Shown here: positions 51,328 to 59,800 of the stretch, piece by piece
Position numbering within the stretch: position 1 is the first letter of the stretch
Layout: every line of letters begins with the position of its first letter
Source: Trebonia sp963795335
Lineage (GTDB): Bacteria > Actinomycetota > Actinomycetes > Streptosporangiales > Streptosporangiaceae
Direction: 5' to 3'
Assembly: GCA_963795335.1 (NCBI GenBank)
Contig: CAWCHI010000016.1
Coordinates: forward strand, 1-64,000
Length of the DNA stretch: 64,000 nt
Position numbers and translations under genes: made by a program
Notes under the pieces: model-generated
The model's input: the letters and a program-made list of their open reading frames with translations, nothing else
Told to the model about the DNA's origin: nothing
Databases searched by the model: none

Positions 51328-51603
51328 GTGAACCCCACCGAGCACACCCTGTGGGTGTCCGTCATCATCGTCGGCTTCGTCGTCGTGATCGCCGTCGCGG
51401 CCCTGCTCAGCCTGCTGATCTACCTCATCAAGCGGATCGGCCGGCGGGTCGACGCCATCGGCGGCACGCTGACCGCGGCCAAAGCCAACACCGCCAGCAC
51501 GGTCCTGATCGGGGACGTCGCCACCGGGGTGGACGCGGTGCTGGCGGAGGGGCTCGAGCACCATCTGTTCCTCGGCCGGGTTCTCGGAAAGGTCAAGTCA
51601 TGA
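51328..51603 (+). CDS. Tiny membrane protein 4 of the cox operon, 91 aa
   Basis: The GTG start at 51328 has GGGAGGATAACG upstream. The span at about 9-34 (WVSVIIVGFVVVIAVAALLS and LLIYLIKRI) is followed by GRRVDAIGGTLTAAKANTAS and a helix TGVDAVLAEGLEHHLFLGRV. The two adjacent His residues near 78 could touch a metal or lipid head group (speculative). The stop overlaps the next start (ATGA). Confidence 0.75.
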   Translation: MNPTEHTLWVSVIIVGFVVVIAVAALLSLLIYLIKRIGRRVDAIGGTLTAAKANTASTVLIGDVATGVDAVLAEGLEHHLFLGRVLGKVKS

Positions 51604-51968
51604 CCGTCCTCGTGGTGCTGACCGTCGTCGTCATCGTCGCCCTTATCGCCGGCCTGGCGGTCTACCTGTTCTGGGCGGGCACGCTGCTCGCCCGGATCGC
51701 GGGGAAGCTGGAAGGCGCGGCCGGGCTGGTCCGCGGCATCGTCACCGACGCGGAGCGGATCGGGCCCGGGGTCGAGCACATCAACCAGACCGGCGGCGTC
51801 GTCGCGGGCGCGCTGCCGCTGCTGTACGGCATGGCCGAGGAGATCGTGGCCGGGGTCACCCCGCGCGCGCCGCGGCCGGACGTGCCGCACGTCGCCCGGC
51901 CGGCGTCGGGGACCCGCCGCTCCCGGCTGCTGTCCGCGGTCGGCTTCGGGGAACAGCCTCACCCGTAG
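51600..51968 (+). CDS. Membrane protein 5 of the cox operon, 122 aa
   Basis: The span at about residues 2-27 (TVLVVLTVVVIVALIAGLAV) is followed by a helical stretch LARIAGKLEGAAGLVRGIVT and EHINQTGGVVAGALPLLYGM, then a Pro/Arg-rich tail. It is the longest and last of the five. It ends 70 bases before a convergent SRPBCC gene, with a strong hairpin in the gap. Confidence 0.75.
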   Translation: MTVLVVLTVVVIVALIAGLAVYLFWAGTLLARIAGKLEGAAGLVRGIVTDAERIGPGVEHINQTGGVVAGALPLLYGMAEEIVAGVTPRAPRPDVPHVARPASGTRRSRLLSAVGFGEQPHP

Positions 51969-51976
51969 CCGGCCGT

Positions 51977-52032
51977 CAGCCCGAACGGGGCGGCGTGAGC
52001 GCGGCTGGGACACACCGCCCCCGTCCGGGCTG
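51977..52032. terminator. Long hairpin between convergent genes
   Basis: CAGCCCGAACGGGGCGG (51977-51993) pairs with CCGCCCCCGTCCGGGCTG (52015-52032) with small mismatches, forming a strong stem in the 70-bp gap at the end of the cox operon and of the SRPBCC/ArsR pair. Confidence 0.55.
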
Positions 52033-52038
52033 GCTGCC

Positions 52039-52533
52039 TTACCGCGGCCGCCCGGCGCCGACCAGCGACCTCAGGTAGTCCTCCATATTGTCGAGGCTGG
52101 CTTCCTGGCCGTCGAACCGGTCCATGTGGTCGCGGCCGGCCTGGTCGCGGAACGCGAGGGTGATCGTCACCGTCGTCACCCCGTCCGTCTCGTGCAGGGC
52201 GGTCGTCTCCACCGCGTCGGCGTCCGGCCAGCCTTCGAACAGCCACGTGTCGACGATGCGGGTGGGGCGCTCGATCTCCAGGTAGGTCCCGCGGAACACG
52301 CACTCGGTCCCGTCGGGGGTCACCATCACGAAGTGGTACGTCCCGCCGACGCGCAGGTCGATCGAGCAGACCGTCATCGTCTCGTCGAAGGGCGTGAACC
52401 AGTGGCGCACGTGCTCCGGCTTGGTCAGCACGTCAAAGACGAGCTCGGCCGGCGCGTCGAACATGCGGATGGTGCGGATCTCCAGGGCGCTCGGGAACTC
52501 GATGACTGCCGACCCGTGCCTGTTAGGTGTCAC
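52039..52533 (-). CDS. SRPBCC (AHSA1-like) domain protein, 164 aa
   Basis: START-like fold: IRMFDAPAELVFDVLTKPEH, WFTPFDETMTVCSIDLRVGG, TYHFVMVTPDGTECVFRGTY. Such proteins are the usual second gene of ArsR-SRPBCC pairs in actinobacteria. The ArsR gene overlaps it by 11 bases. The ligand is unknown. Confidence 0.9.
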   Translation of the reverse strand: MTPNRHGSAVIEFPSALEIRTIRMFDAPAELVFDVLTKPEHVRHWFTPFDETMTVCSIDLRVGGTYHFVMVTPDGTECVFRGTYLEIERPTRIVDTWLFEGWPDADAVETTALHETDGVTTVTITLAFRDQAGRDHMDRFDGQEASLDNMEDYLRSLVGAGRPR

Positions 52534-52876
52534 TGCCGTCTCCTTCTCCTTGTCGTTGCAGCTGCGCGAGGTAGTCGTCCATCCGGTCGAGCCGGTCGTT
52601 CACGGCCTGCTCGTACTTGGCCACCCAGTCGTGCAGCGGCCGGAGGGGCGCCGGCTCCAGGCGGTACACCCGGTAACGCCCGTCCACCCGGCAGGTGACG
52701 AGTCCCACCTCGGTCAGCACCCGCAGGTGCTTGGAAACCTGGGACTGGGACAGCGCGAGGTCGCTGACGATCGCGCCGACCGCCTTCTCCCCGGGGATCA
52801 GCGCGTCCAGGATCTCCCTCCGGCGGGCGTCCGCCACCGCGTTGAAGACGTCTGATGTCGTTGCCGCTCTGGCCAT
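52523..52876 (-). CDS. ArsR family winged-helix repressor, 117 aa
   Basis: MARAATTSDVFNAVADARRR, EILDALIPGEKAVGAIVSDL, then ALSQSQVSKHLRVLTEVGLV (recognition helix) and RYRVYRLEPAPLRPLHDWVA. No metal-binding Cys motif is present, so it belongs to the non-metal ArsR-SRPBCC pair type. It probably represses its own two-gene operon through the palindrome just upstream. Confidence 0.9.
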   Translation of the reverse strand: MARAATTSDVFNAVADARRREILDALIPGEKAVGAIVSDLALSQSQVSKHLRVLTEVGLVTCRVDGRYRVYRLEPAPLRPLHDWVAKYEQAVNDRLDRMDDYLAQLQRQGEGDGSDT

Positions 52877-52883
52877 GGGCCAA

Positions 52884-52907
52884 ACATATTCCACTATCGG
52901 CATATGT
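52884..52907. promoter_or_regulatory. ArsR operator candidate
   Basis: ACATAT (52884-52889) and ATATGT (52902-52907) form an inverted repeat with a 12-base spacer, 8 bases before the arsR start, in a locally AT-rich stretch typical of ArsR sites. Confidence 0.5.
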
Positions 52908-52914
52908 CAACCGG

Positions 52915-53349
52915 TCAGTCCCGGGGCTTGCGCTCCGTCCCCCGGACCGGGGCGGTGGTCGGCGCGGCCGAGTAGCCGCCGATCCACTCGTCCTTCCAGG
53001 CGTTGTCGTAGCGCTGCTCGTTGCAGCCGGGCCGGTAGACCGTGATCAGCTCGCGGACGATCTGCTCGCGGTGCGCGGCCGTGCCCCCCGGCACCTGGTA
53101 GGTCGCGATGTAGACCTTCCACCTGGAGCCCGCCCGTCCGGTCCAGCAGGCGGCCCGCGGGTGCCGGAACGGGAACCGCTCGGCGGTCAGGTCGTCGGCG
53201 TGGGCGGCGTAGATGACCGCGTACTGCTCCCGGCCCGGGTCGGGCTTGTACATCACCGCGTACACGGCCGCGACCGGCGGCGGAGTCCAGCCGCCGAGCA
53301 GCCGCGGCCCCTCGAACGGGTAACCCGCAAGCGAGCCGAGCCGGATCAC
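52915..53349 (-). CDS. Hypothetical protein with GIY-YIG-like layout, 144 aa
   Basis: VAAVYAVMYKPDPGREQYAV then IYAAHADDL, and later HREQIVRELITVYRPGCNEQ, follow the strand-helix-YxPxCN pattern of GIY-YIG folds, though the canonical GIY and YIG triplets are altered. WKDEWIGGYSAAP ends the conserved part. It overlaps the preceding gene by 4 bases and is the last gene of the coxD/coxE strand row. Confidence 0.55.
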   Translation of the reverse strand: MIRLGSLAGYPFEGPRLLGGWTPPPVAAVYAVMYKPDPGREQYAVIYAAHADDLTAERFPFRHPRAACWTGRAGSRWKVYIATYQVPGGTAAHREQIVRELITVYRPGCNEQRYDNAWKDEWIGGYSAAPTTAPVRGTERKPRD

Positions 53350-53666
53350 GGCTCGCCGAACCCGCCGACGCCGAAGTCACCGTCAGCCAGCTCGGCCGCC
53401 TCCTCTTCCTCGCTGACCGCCTCGGTCCGCACGATCGGCGCGGCCGGCAGCCCGGCGGCGCGCGCGGCGGCGGTGAACAGCGTGGTCGCGGCGGCGATAG
53501 CGGCGTCCCGGTCGTCCGCGGTGACTAGCAGCTGGGCGCCGTAGCGGTGGCTGCCGATGCCGCTCGCGACGCCGCCGCTGGCGGCGACCGCGTCGGCCAG
53601 TTCCACGATCTCCTCGCGGGTGAACTCCCGGTCGCCCTCGGCCTCAATGCCGACACTCCACTGCAC
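53346..53666 (-). CDS. Hypothetical protein, 106 aa, next to coxE
   Basis: MQWSVGIEAEGDREFTREEI and LLVTADDRDAAIAAATTLFT suggest a ferredoxin-like beta-alpha-beta domain; the C-terminus is acidic and Gly-rich (EEEEAAELADGDFGVGGFGE). It lies 16 bases after coxE and overlaps the next gene by 4 bases. Function unknown; the position suggests a link to CoxE or the GIY-YIG-like protein. Confidence 0.6.
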   Translation of the reverse strand: MQWSVGIEAEGDREFTREEIVELADAVAASGGVASGIGSHRYGAQLLVTADDRDAAIAAATTLFTAAARAAGLPAAPIVRTEAVSEEEEAAELADGDFGVGGFGEP

Positions 53667-53682
53667 CGCGCTCTCCCGTCGC

Positions 53683-54852
53683 TCAGTTCAACCCTGGCAG
53701 CGCCGCCGCCAGCTGTTCCAGGCTAGCCAGGTCGTGCCCCGACAGCAGCAGGTCGATGTGCGGCGCAGCCACCATCATGCCGAGCGTGCTCGGCCGGAAG
53801 GCCGGGTCGTCGCCCTTGTGCGGGTTGAGCCAGACGACCCGGTGGCACAGCCGGGCCAGCCGTTCCATCGCCAGCGCCAGCACCTCGGGGTCGCCCCGGT
53901 CGAGGCCGTCGGAGCAGATCACCACCACCCCGCCGCGGGCCAGGCCGCTGCGCCCGTACCCGCGGACGAAGGTGTCGAGCGACTGCCCGATCCGGGTCCC
54001 GCCGTCCCAGTCGAGGACGGTCCGCGCCGCTGCCTCCAGCGCGCTGTCGACGCGGTTGGCGGCCAGCGCCCGGGTGATCCGGGTCAGCCGGGTGCCGAAG
54101 CAGAAGACCTCGACCCGGCCCCCCGCGCGCCGGGCGGTGTGCGCGAACTGCAGCAGGTTGCGCGAGTAGTCCGCCATCGACCCGGACACGTCGAGGATGA
54201 GGATCAGCGGCCGCGGCCGGGTCTTCCGCTCGCGGTAGAACAGCCGCCCGGGCGGCTCGCCGTGCATGCGCAGCGACTCCCGGATGGTGGCCCGCAGGTC
54301 AGGCTCGGTCCCGGTCCCGGCCGGCCGGGTGCGCCGGGTGCGGCGGCGCGGCGGTGTCAGCCGCATCCGGCTCATGATCCGGCGCAGCGCCGCCAGCTCC
54401 TCCGGGGTGCAGGCACCGAACGAGCGGTGCTTGACCGCGTCCACGTCCGATGCCATCCAGCCGAGGACGGGGCGCTCCTCGTCCTCCTCCGGTCCCGGCT
54501 CGGTGCCCGGTAGCACCAGCTCCGCCTCGGCTGCGACGGCCGACGCGGCGCTGACCGTCAGCTGCCCGTGGCCGGGGCCGTCCTCATCGAGGAAGTAGCG
54601 CCGGAACGCCTGGTCGTAGGCGGGGCCGTCGTCGTGCCGGCTGACGAGCGTGGTCTTGCCCGCCCAGTACAGGTCGACCAGGTCCGCCGGGTCGAGCGGG
54701 GTCATCGCGGCCAGGTAGCCGAGCACGTCGCCGGTGCCGACCCGCAGCCCGGCCGCGCGCAGCTCAGCGGCGAACCCGAGCAGCACCGCGGTCAGTACCT
54801 CGCCCGGGGACCGTTCGGCCGGTCTGGCCTGGTCTGGGCTGGCCTCAGCCAC
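53683..54852 (-). CDS. coxE: CoxE, von Willebrand factor A domain protein, 389 aa
   Basis: The VWA domain begins with the MIDAS motif ILDVSGSMADYS (Asp221, Ser223, Ser225) and contains RVEVFCFGTRLTRITRALAA and VVVICSDGLDRGDPEVLALA. The N-terminal helical part (LLGFAAELRAAGLRVGTGDV) is shared with CoxE/YehP relatives. CoxE works with the AAA+ ATPase CoxD to activate the CODH Mo/Cu centre (established in Oligotropha). It overlaps coxD by 8 bases. Confidence 0.94.
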   Translation of the reverse strand: MAEASPDQARPAERSPGEVLTAVLLGFAAELRAAGLRVGTGDVLGYLAAMTPLDPADLVDLYWAGKTTLVSRHDDGPAYDQAFRRYFLDEDGPGHGQLTVSAASAVAAEAELVLPGTEPGPEEDEERPVLGWMASDVDAVKHRSFGACTPEELAALRRIMSRMRLTPPRRRTRRTRPAGTGTEPDLRATIRESLRMHGEPPGRLFYRERKTRPRPLILILDVSGSMADYSRNLLQFAHTARRAGGRVEVFCFGTRLTRITRALAANRVDSALEAAARTVLDWDGGTRIGQSLDTFVRGYGRSGLARGGVVVICSDGLDRGDPEVLALAMERLARLCHRVVWLNPHKGDDPAFRPSTLGMMVAAPHIDLLLSGHDLASLEQLAAALPGLN

Positions 54853-55729
54853 TGGGGATGATCTCCGCCAGGTTGTCCCGGACCAGGGTGAGGTCGTCGC
54901 GGTCCTTGACCACCGCGCCGAGGGTGTCGGCCGCCGCCGACGGGGTCAGCGCGGCTTCACCGAGCACGTCCAGGGTGCGTACCCAGTCGATCGTCTCGGC
55001 CACCCCGGGCGGCTTGGCCAGGTCGAGTTCCCGCAGCCGCTGCACCGCGGCCACCACCTTGCGGGTCAGCTCGCCGGCCGCCTCCGGCACCCGGACCCTG
55101 ACGATTTCCGCTTCGCGCTCCGCGTCCGGGTAGCCGATCCAGTGATAAAGGCAGCGGCGGCGCAGCGCGTCGTGCAGTTCCCTGGTCCGGTTGGAGGTGA
55201 GGATGACGACCGGGCTGGAGTCGGCCTTGATCGTGCCGATCTCGGGCACGGTGATCTGGAAGTCCGACAGCACCTCGAGCAGGAACGCCTCGAACTCGTC
55301 ATCCGCCCGGTCCACCTCATCGATCAGCAGGACCGCGCGGTCGCCGAGCCGGACCGCTTCCAGCAGCGGCCGCTCGAGCAGGAACTTGGGGCCGAACAGG
55401 CGGTCGACCGACTCCTCGTCGGCCGCCTCGGCGGCCGACAGCGCCCGGATCCGCAGCATCTGGCGGGCGTAGTCCCACTCATACAGCGCCTGGCTGGTGG
55501 TGATGCCCTCATAGCACTGGAGCCGGATCAGGGTGCGGCCGAAGACGTCCGCCAGCACCTTGGCGATCTCGGTCTTGCCCACCCCGACCTCGCCCTCGAG
55601 CAGCACCGGGCGCCCCAGCGACAGCGCCACCAGCATCGTGGTGGCGAGGCCGCGGTCGGCCAGGTAACCCCCGTCCCGCAGCCGCCGGGTGAGGTCGCTG
55701 ACGTTGCCCGGGTAGTCCACCGGCGCCAC
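54845..55729 (-). CDS. coxD: CoxD, MoxR-type AAA+ ATPase, 294 aa
   Basis: Walker A GEVGVGKT at residues 46-53, Walker B AVLLIDEVDRAD, sensor region VVILTSNRTRELHDALRRRC. CoxD is the chaperone-like ATPase that helps build the Mo-S-Cu centre of CODH. The start is GTG 55729 with no ATG near. It lies downstream of a small Cys/His protein and overlaps coxE. Confidence 0.94.
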   Translation of the reverse strand: MAPVDYPGNVSDLTRRLRDGGYLADRGLATTMLVALSLGRPVLLEGEVGVGKTEIAKVLADVFGRTLIRLQCYEGITTSQALYEWDYARQMLRIRALSAAEAADEESVDRLFGPKFLLERPLLEAVRLGDRAVLLIDEVDRADDEFEAFLLEVLSDFQITVPEIGTIKADSSPVVILTSNRTRELHDALRRRCLYHWIGYPDAEREAEIVRVRVPEAAGELTRKVVAAVQRLRELDLAKPPGVAETIDWVRTLDVLGEAALTPSAAADTLGAVVKDRDDLTLVRDNLAEIIPSG

Positions 55730-55743
55730 CGGGGCGGCCGCGC

Positions 55744-56064
55744 TCAGCGGGCCGCGTCGGCGGTGGCGTGCCCGGGGGTCTCCGGCGCGGGCCGCAGCAC
55801 CAGGTCGGCCAGGCTCCCCTGGCCGAGCTTGCCCTCACGGGCCAGCCGGGCGCGCCAGGCGGCGGCCCGGTCGGTCTCGTCGCCGGCCGCGTAGTCGTCG
55901 AACCCGACGCCCGCGTCGGTCATCTTCTTGCAGTGCGACTCGCAGCTGTCGGGCAGGTCGGCGTCGCTCTGCGCCTGGGCCCGCCACACGTCCCGGAGCA
56001 CGTCGAGCGCCGCCTCCTCGGGGGTCACGGTGCGTCCCGCTGCCTCGCTCCGTGCTGCGTCCAT
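55744..56064 (-). CDS. Small Cys/His-containing protein heading the coxD operon, 106 aa
   Basis: MDAARSEAAGRTVTPEEAAL is followed by LPDSCESHCKKMTDAGVGFD. The CxxxHC cluster could bind a metal. It ends 14 bases before coxD on the same strand, so it is the first gene of the row. No known family. A copper-related or carrier role for CODH maturation is a reasonable guess, not more. Confidence 0.6.
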   Translation of the reverse strand: MDAARSEAAGRTVTPEEAALDVLRDVWRAQAQSDADLPDSCESHCKKMTDAGVGFDDYAAGDETDRAAAWRARLAREGKLGQGSLADLVLRPAPETPGHATADAAR

Positions 56065-56134
56065 GACAAGCGTCCCTCCTGCCGACCACACGTAAAGCCG
56101 ACCCTAACGCGCGCCGCAGCCGGGCACGAGGCCC

Positions 56135-56154
56135 GATTAAGCCATCTCTTAATC
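56135..56154. promoter_or_regulatory. Shared CODH-region inverted repeat, copy 2
   Basis: GATTAAG-CCATCT-CTTAATC is a perfect 7-base inverted repeat with a 6-base centre, flanked by GCCC/GGGC. The core and spacing match the element at 44786-44813. It lies between the coxD operon (minus) and the second acyl-CoA island (plus). Confidence 0.55.
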
Positions 56155-56279
56155 AGGGCCGGGCCCGGCTCCGCTGGGCGCGGAAGGTCCGGCCTGCCCG
56201 GCCGGGGATAGTGTGACAGCAACAGCCCGCGCCGTCGCCCGCTTCACCGCGCCGTCCCGCCGCCGGAAGGACCCCTTGT

Positions 56280-57544
56280 ATGCCTGATGCGCCCGATCTC
56301 CCCGGGCCGCTGGCCGGCCTGCGGGTGCTGGAGATCTCCTCGTTCGTGGCGGCCCCGCTCGGCGGGATGACGCTGGCCCAGCTGGGGGCGGACGTGATCC
56401 GGGTCGACCCGCCGGGCGGCGCCCCTGACACGGTCCGCTGGCCGCTGGCGCCGTCGGGGACCAGCATCTACTGGGCCGGGCTGAACAAGGGCAAGCGGTC
56501 GATGATGATCGACCTGCGCGACCCGGCCGGCCACCAGGTCATCTACGACCTGCTGGCCGCCTGGCCGGCCTGGCAGCGCGGTGGTGCTGACCAACGCGGG
56601 CGGGCGCGACTGGCTGTCCTACCCGGTGCTGGCGCGCCACTGCCCGGACGTGATCGTGCTGCAGGTGGAGGGGCGGGCGGACGGCTCGGCCGCGGTCGAC
56701 TACACGGTCAACGCCGAGACCGGCTTCCCGCTGGTGACCGGCCCGGCCGGGCTGACCGGGCCGGTCAACCACGTGCTGCCGGCTGGACATCGCCTGCGGC
56801 CTGTACGCCGCCCTCGGGGTGAGCGCCGCCGCCCGGCGCCGGGACCGGACCGGGGCGGGCGGGCCAGTCCGGATCGCGCTGGCCGACGTCGCCCTGGCGA
56901 TGGCGGGAAACCTCGGTTACCTGGCCGAGGCGGAGCTGGCCGGGGTGGAGCGGAGGCGGACCGGGAACTACCTGTACGGCGGGTTCGGGCGCGACTTCGT
57001 GTGCCTCGACGGCAGCCGGGTGATGGTGGTCGCGCTGACCGCGCGGCACTGGCGCGACCTGGTCGCCCTGACCGGGACGACCGCCCCGGTCACGGCGCTG
57101 GAGCAGGCGCTCGAGGCCGACTTCACCCGCGACGGTGACCGTTACGAGTACCGCGAGGCGCTGGCCGGGCTCTTCCAGCGCTGGTTCGCCCGGGTCGACG
57201 GCGCCGCCGCCGCCCGGGCCCTGGCGGGCACCTCGCTGCTGTGGGCCCCGTACCGCAGCTTCCTCCAGGTGGCCGCCCGCCTGCGGACGCCAGCCGGGAG
57301 CAACCCGCTGATGTCGGTCATCGACCAGCCCGGGATCGGCCCGCACCTGGCCCCGGGGCTGCCGCTGGCGTTCGGTGGGACGAGCGCGCCTGCCCGGCCC
57401 GCGCCCGCCCTCGGCGAGCACACCCGGGCGGTGCTGGCGGGCGAGCTGGGCCTGCCCGCCGCCGCCATCGACGCGCTGCTGGCGGCGGGCACGGTCCGTG
57501 GGGCCGCAGCGCGCGACATCGTAGAAGAGGAGACCAGGCCATGA
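56280..57544 (+). CDS. CaiB/BaiF CoA-transferase, broken by two frame changes
   Basis: Frame 1 (56280 to about 56570) gives MPDAPDLPGPLAGLRVLEIS, TLAQLGADVIRVDPPGGAPD and LNKGKRSMMIDLRDPAGHQV. Frame 2 (about 56575-56785) gives GSAVVLTNAGGRDWLSYPVL. Frame 3 (about 56790-57544) gives DIACGLYAALGVSAA, then GNYLYGGFGRDFVCLDGSRV and the C-terminal domain. Each change is a net gain of one base or loss of two in a GGCCTGG/GGCTGG tract. Otherwise the protein is complete at about 420 residues. Pseudogene or base errors. Confidence 0.75.
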
Positions 57545-58738
57545 AGCGGCTCGCAGAGACGACCGGGCTGACCCCCAGCCAGCAGGAGATCATCGCGGTC
57601 GTGCGGGACTTTGTCGACAAAGAGATCCTGCCGGTCGCCACCGCCCTGGAGCACGCGGACGAGTACCCGGCCGACATCGTCGCCGGGCTGCGCGAGCTGG
57701 GGCTGTTCGGGCTGATCATCCCGGAGGAGTTCGGCGGGCTGGGGGAGTCGCTGCTGACCTACGCGCTGGCGGTGGAGGAGATCTCCCGGGGCTGGATGAG
57801 CGTCTCCGGCGTCATCAACACCCACTTCATCGTCGCCTGGATGCTGATGCACCATGGCACCCCCGAGCAGCAGCGCCGCTACCTGCCCGCGATGGCGGCG
57901 GGCGAGGTCCGGGCCGCCTTCTCGATGTCCGAGCCCGGGCTCGGGTCCGACGTCGCCGCGGTCAAGACCGCGGCCGCGCGGCGGCCCGGCGGCGGCTACG
58001 CGATCACCGGGCAGAAGATGTGGCTCACCAACGGCGCCTCCGCCCACCTGGTCGCGCTGCTGGCCCGGACCGACGAGGGGGCGGAGGCGCCGCACCGGAA
58101 CCTGACCACGTTCCTGATCGACAAGGAGCCGGGGTTCGGCCCGGTCGCCCCCGGGCTGTCGGTCCCGGGCAAGATCTCCAAAATGGGCTACAAGGGCGTC
58201 GACACCACCGAGCTGCTGCTGGAGGAATTCCCGGTCGAGGCCCGGCAGGTGCTCGGCGGCGTCCCCGGCCGCGGGTTCTACCAGATGATGGACGGCGTCG
58301 AGGTGGGCCGGGTCAACGTCGCCGCCCGGGCGGCCCGGCGTCGCCCAGCGGGCGTTCGAGCTCGCCATCGGCTACGCCCAGCAGCGGGAGGCGTTCGGCC
58401 AGCCGATCGCCGGGCACCAGGCGATCCAGTTCCGGCTGGCCGAGATGGGCACCAAGGTCGAGGCGGCCCACCTGATGATGGTGAACGCGGCCCGCACCAA
58501 GGACGCGGGCGAGCGGGGCGACCTCGAGGCGGGCATGGCCAAGTACCTCGCGGCCGAGTACTGCCATCAGGTGGTGGAGGACGCGTTCCGGATCCACGGC
58601 GCCTACGGCTACTCGACCGAGTACGAGATCGAGCGGCTGTACCGTGAGGCGCCGATGCTGCTGATCGGCGAAGGCACGGCCGACATCCAGCGGATGATCA
58701 TCGGACGGCGGCTGCTCGACCTGTACCGGGCACCTTAG
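57541..58738 (+). CDS. Acyl-CoA dehydrogenase, with one frame change near 58,335
   Basis: MKRLAETTGLTPSQQEIIAV, LGLFGLIIPEEFGGLGESLL, AAFSMSEPGLGSDVAAVKTA and GRGFYQMMDGVEVGRVNVAA are in the first frame. After AARAA the sequence continues as GVAQRAFELAIGYAQQREAF in the next frame through the family C-terminus LIGEGTADIQRMIIGRRLLD. One extra base in a GGCCCGG run explains it. The start overlaps the CoA-transferase stop (ATGA). Confidence 0.85.
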
Positions 58739-58750
58739 GCACCGGGCCCG

Positions 58751-59704
58751 CTAGGCTGGCCGGCCCGGCTCCAGCACGGCGGGCCAGGCGCCTGAGGCGA
58801 CCAGCTCGCCCGCCAGCCGGCGCAGCTCGGCCGCGACCGCCTCGGCCGCCGGTGGCGGGCGACGGCCGGGCGGCAGCCCGAGCACGACTGACCGCTCCAC
58901 CTCCGGCGCGGTCAGCGGGGCGCCGCTGAGCAGGCCCGCCGCGACGTCGCGGGCCACCCCGGCCGCGGGCAGCACCGTCCAGCCGTGGCCCGCCAGCACC
59001 AGCCGCTTCTGCAGCGGCATGGAGTTGACCTGGACCGCGACCCGCGGCCGCTCCAGCGGTGACGTCGCCGGGCGCTGTGACCAGGCCTGGTCGATCAGGG
59101 TGCGCAGGCCGTGACCGGGGACCGGAAGCACCAGCGGATGGCGCAGCAGCCGCTCCCAGCGCACGGGGGCGGCAGGGGACAGGTTCGCCTGCGGCGGGGC
59201 GACCGCCCAGAGCCGCTCCCGCAGCAGCGGGATCACGGCCAGCGGCGCGGTCGCGGCCAGGTTGTACAGCAGCGACAGGTCGACGTCCCCGGCCGCCAGC
59301 CACTGCTGAAGGTGACCAGAGTAGGCGCTCAGGATGCGCAGCTCGACGCCGGGGTAGGCGGCCGCGACCGCCGCCGCCAGCGGCTCCGCGAGCACGTCGG
59401 CCACGCTCTCCAGCAGCCCCACGCTCACCGCCCCGGCCACCCCGGCCCGGGCCGGGCTGAGCTCCAGCCGGGCCCGTTCCAGCTCGGCCAGGGCCCGGCG
59501 GGCCCGCTCGACCAGCAGCGCTCCCTCGGGCGTGGGAGTCATCCCCTGCCGGGTCCGGGTGAACAGCGGCACCCCGATCTCCGCCTCGAGCGTGCGGACC
59601 TGCCGGGTGACCGCGGGCTGGACCATCCGCAGGACCCGGGCGGCGGCGGTCACACTGCCGGTATCGGCCACCGCTACCAGCGCCGTCAGCTGCCTGAGTT
59701 CCAC
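58751..59704 (-). CDS. LysR family regulator, 317 aa
   Basis: MELRQLTALVAVADTGSVTA, then ARVLRMVQPAVTRQVRTLEA, is the HTH. The effector domain follows (VSVGLLESVADVLAEPLAAA, WTVLPAAGVARDVAAGLLSG). It is convergent with the acyl-CoA dehydrogenase and divergent from the dehydratase-CaiB-dehydrogenase row at 59983, which it probably controls. Confidence 0.92.
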   Translation of the reverse strand: MELRQLTALVAVADTGSVTAAARVLRMVQPAVTRQVRTLEAEIGVPLFTRTRQGMTPTPEGALLVERARRALAELERARLELSPARAGVAGAVSVGLLESVADVLAEPLAAAVAAAYPGVELRILSAYSGHLQQWLAAGDVDLSLLYNLAATAPLAVIPLLRERLWAVAPPQANLSPAAPVRWERLLRHPLVLPVPGHGLRTLIDQAWSQRPATSPLERPRVAVQVNSMPLQKRLVLAGHGWTVLPAAGVARDVAAGLLSGAPLTAPEVERSVVLGLPPGRRPPPAAEAVAAELRRLAGELVASGAWPAVLEPGRPA

Positions 59705-59800
59705 TGGTGCTCACCTGCTGCCCGTTCCGTACCGGAGGCTGCCCGTTTCGATTCCGTCCCGGCCGTCCCATGCCAGAGCCGGATACCGCCATCAAGAATC

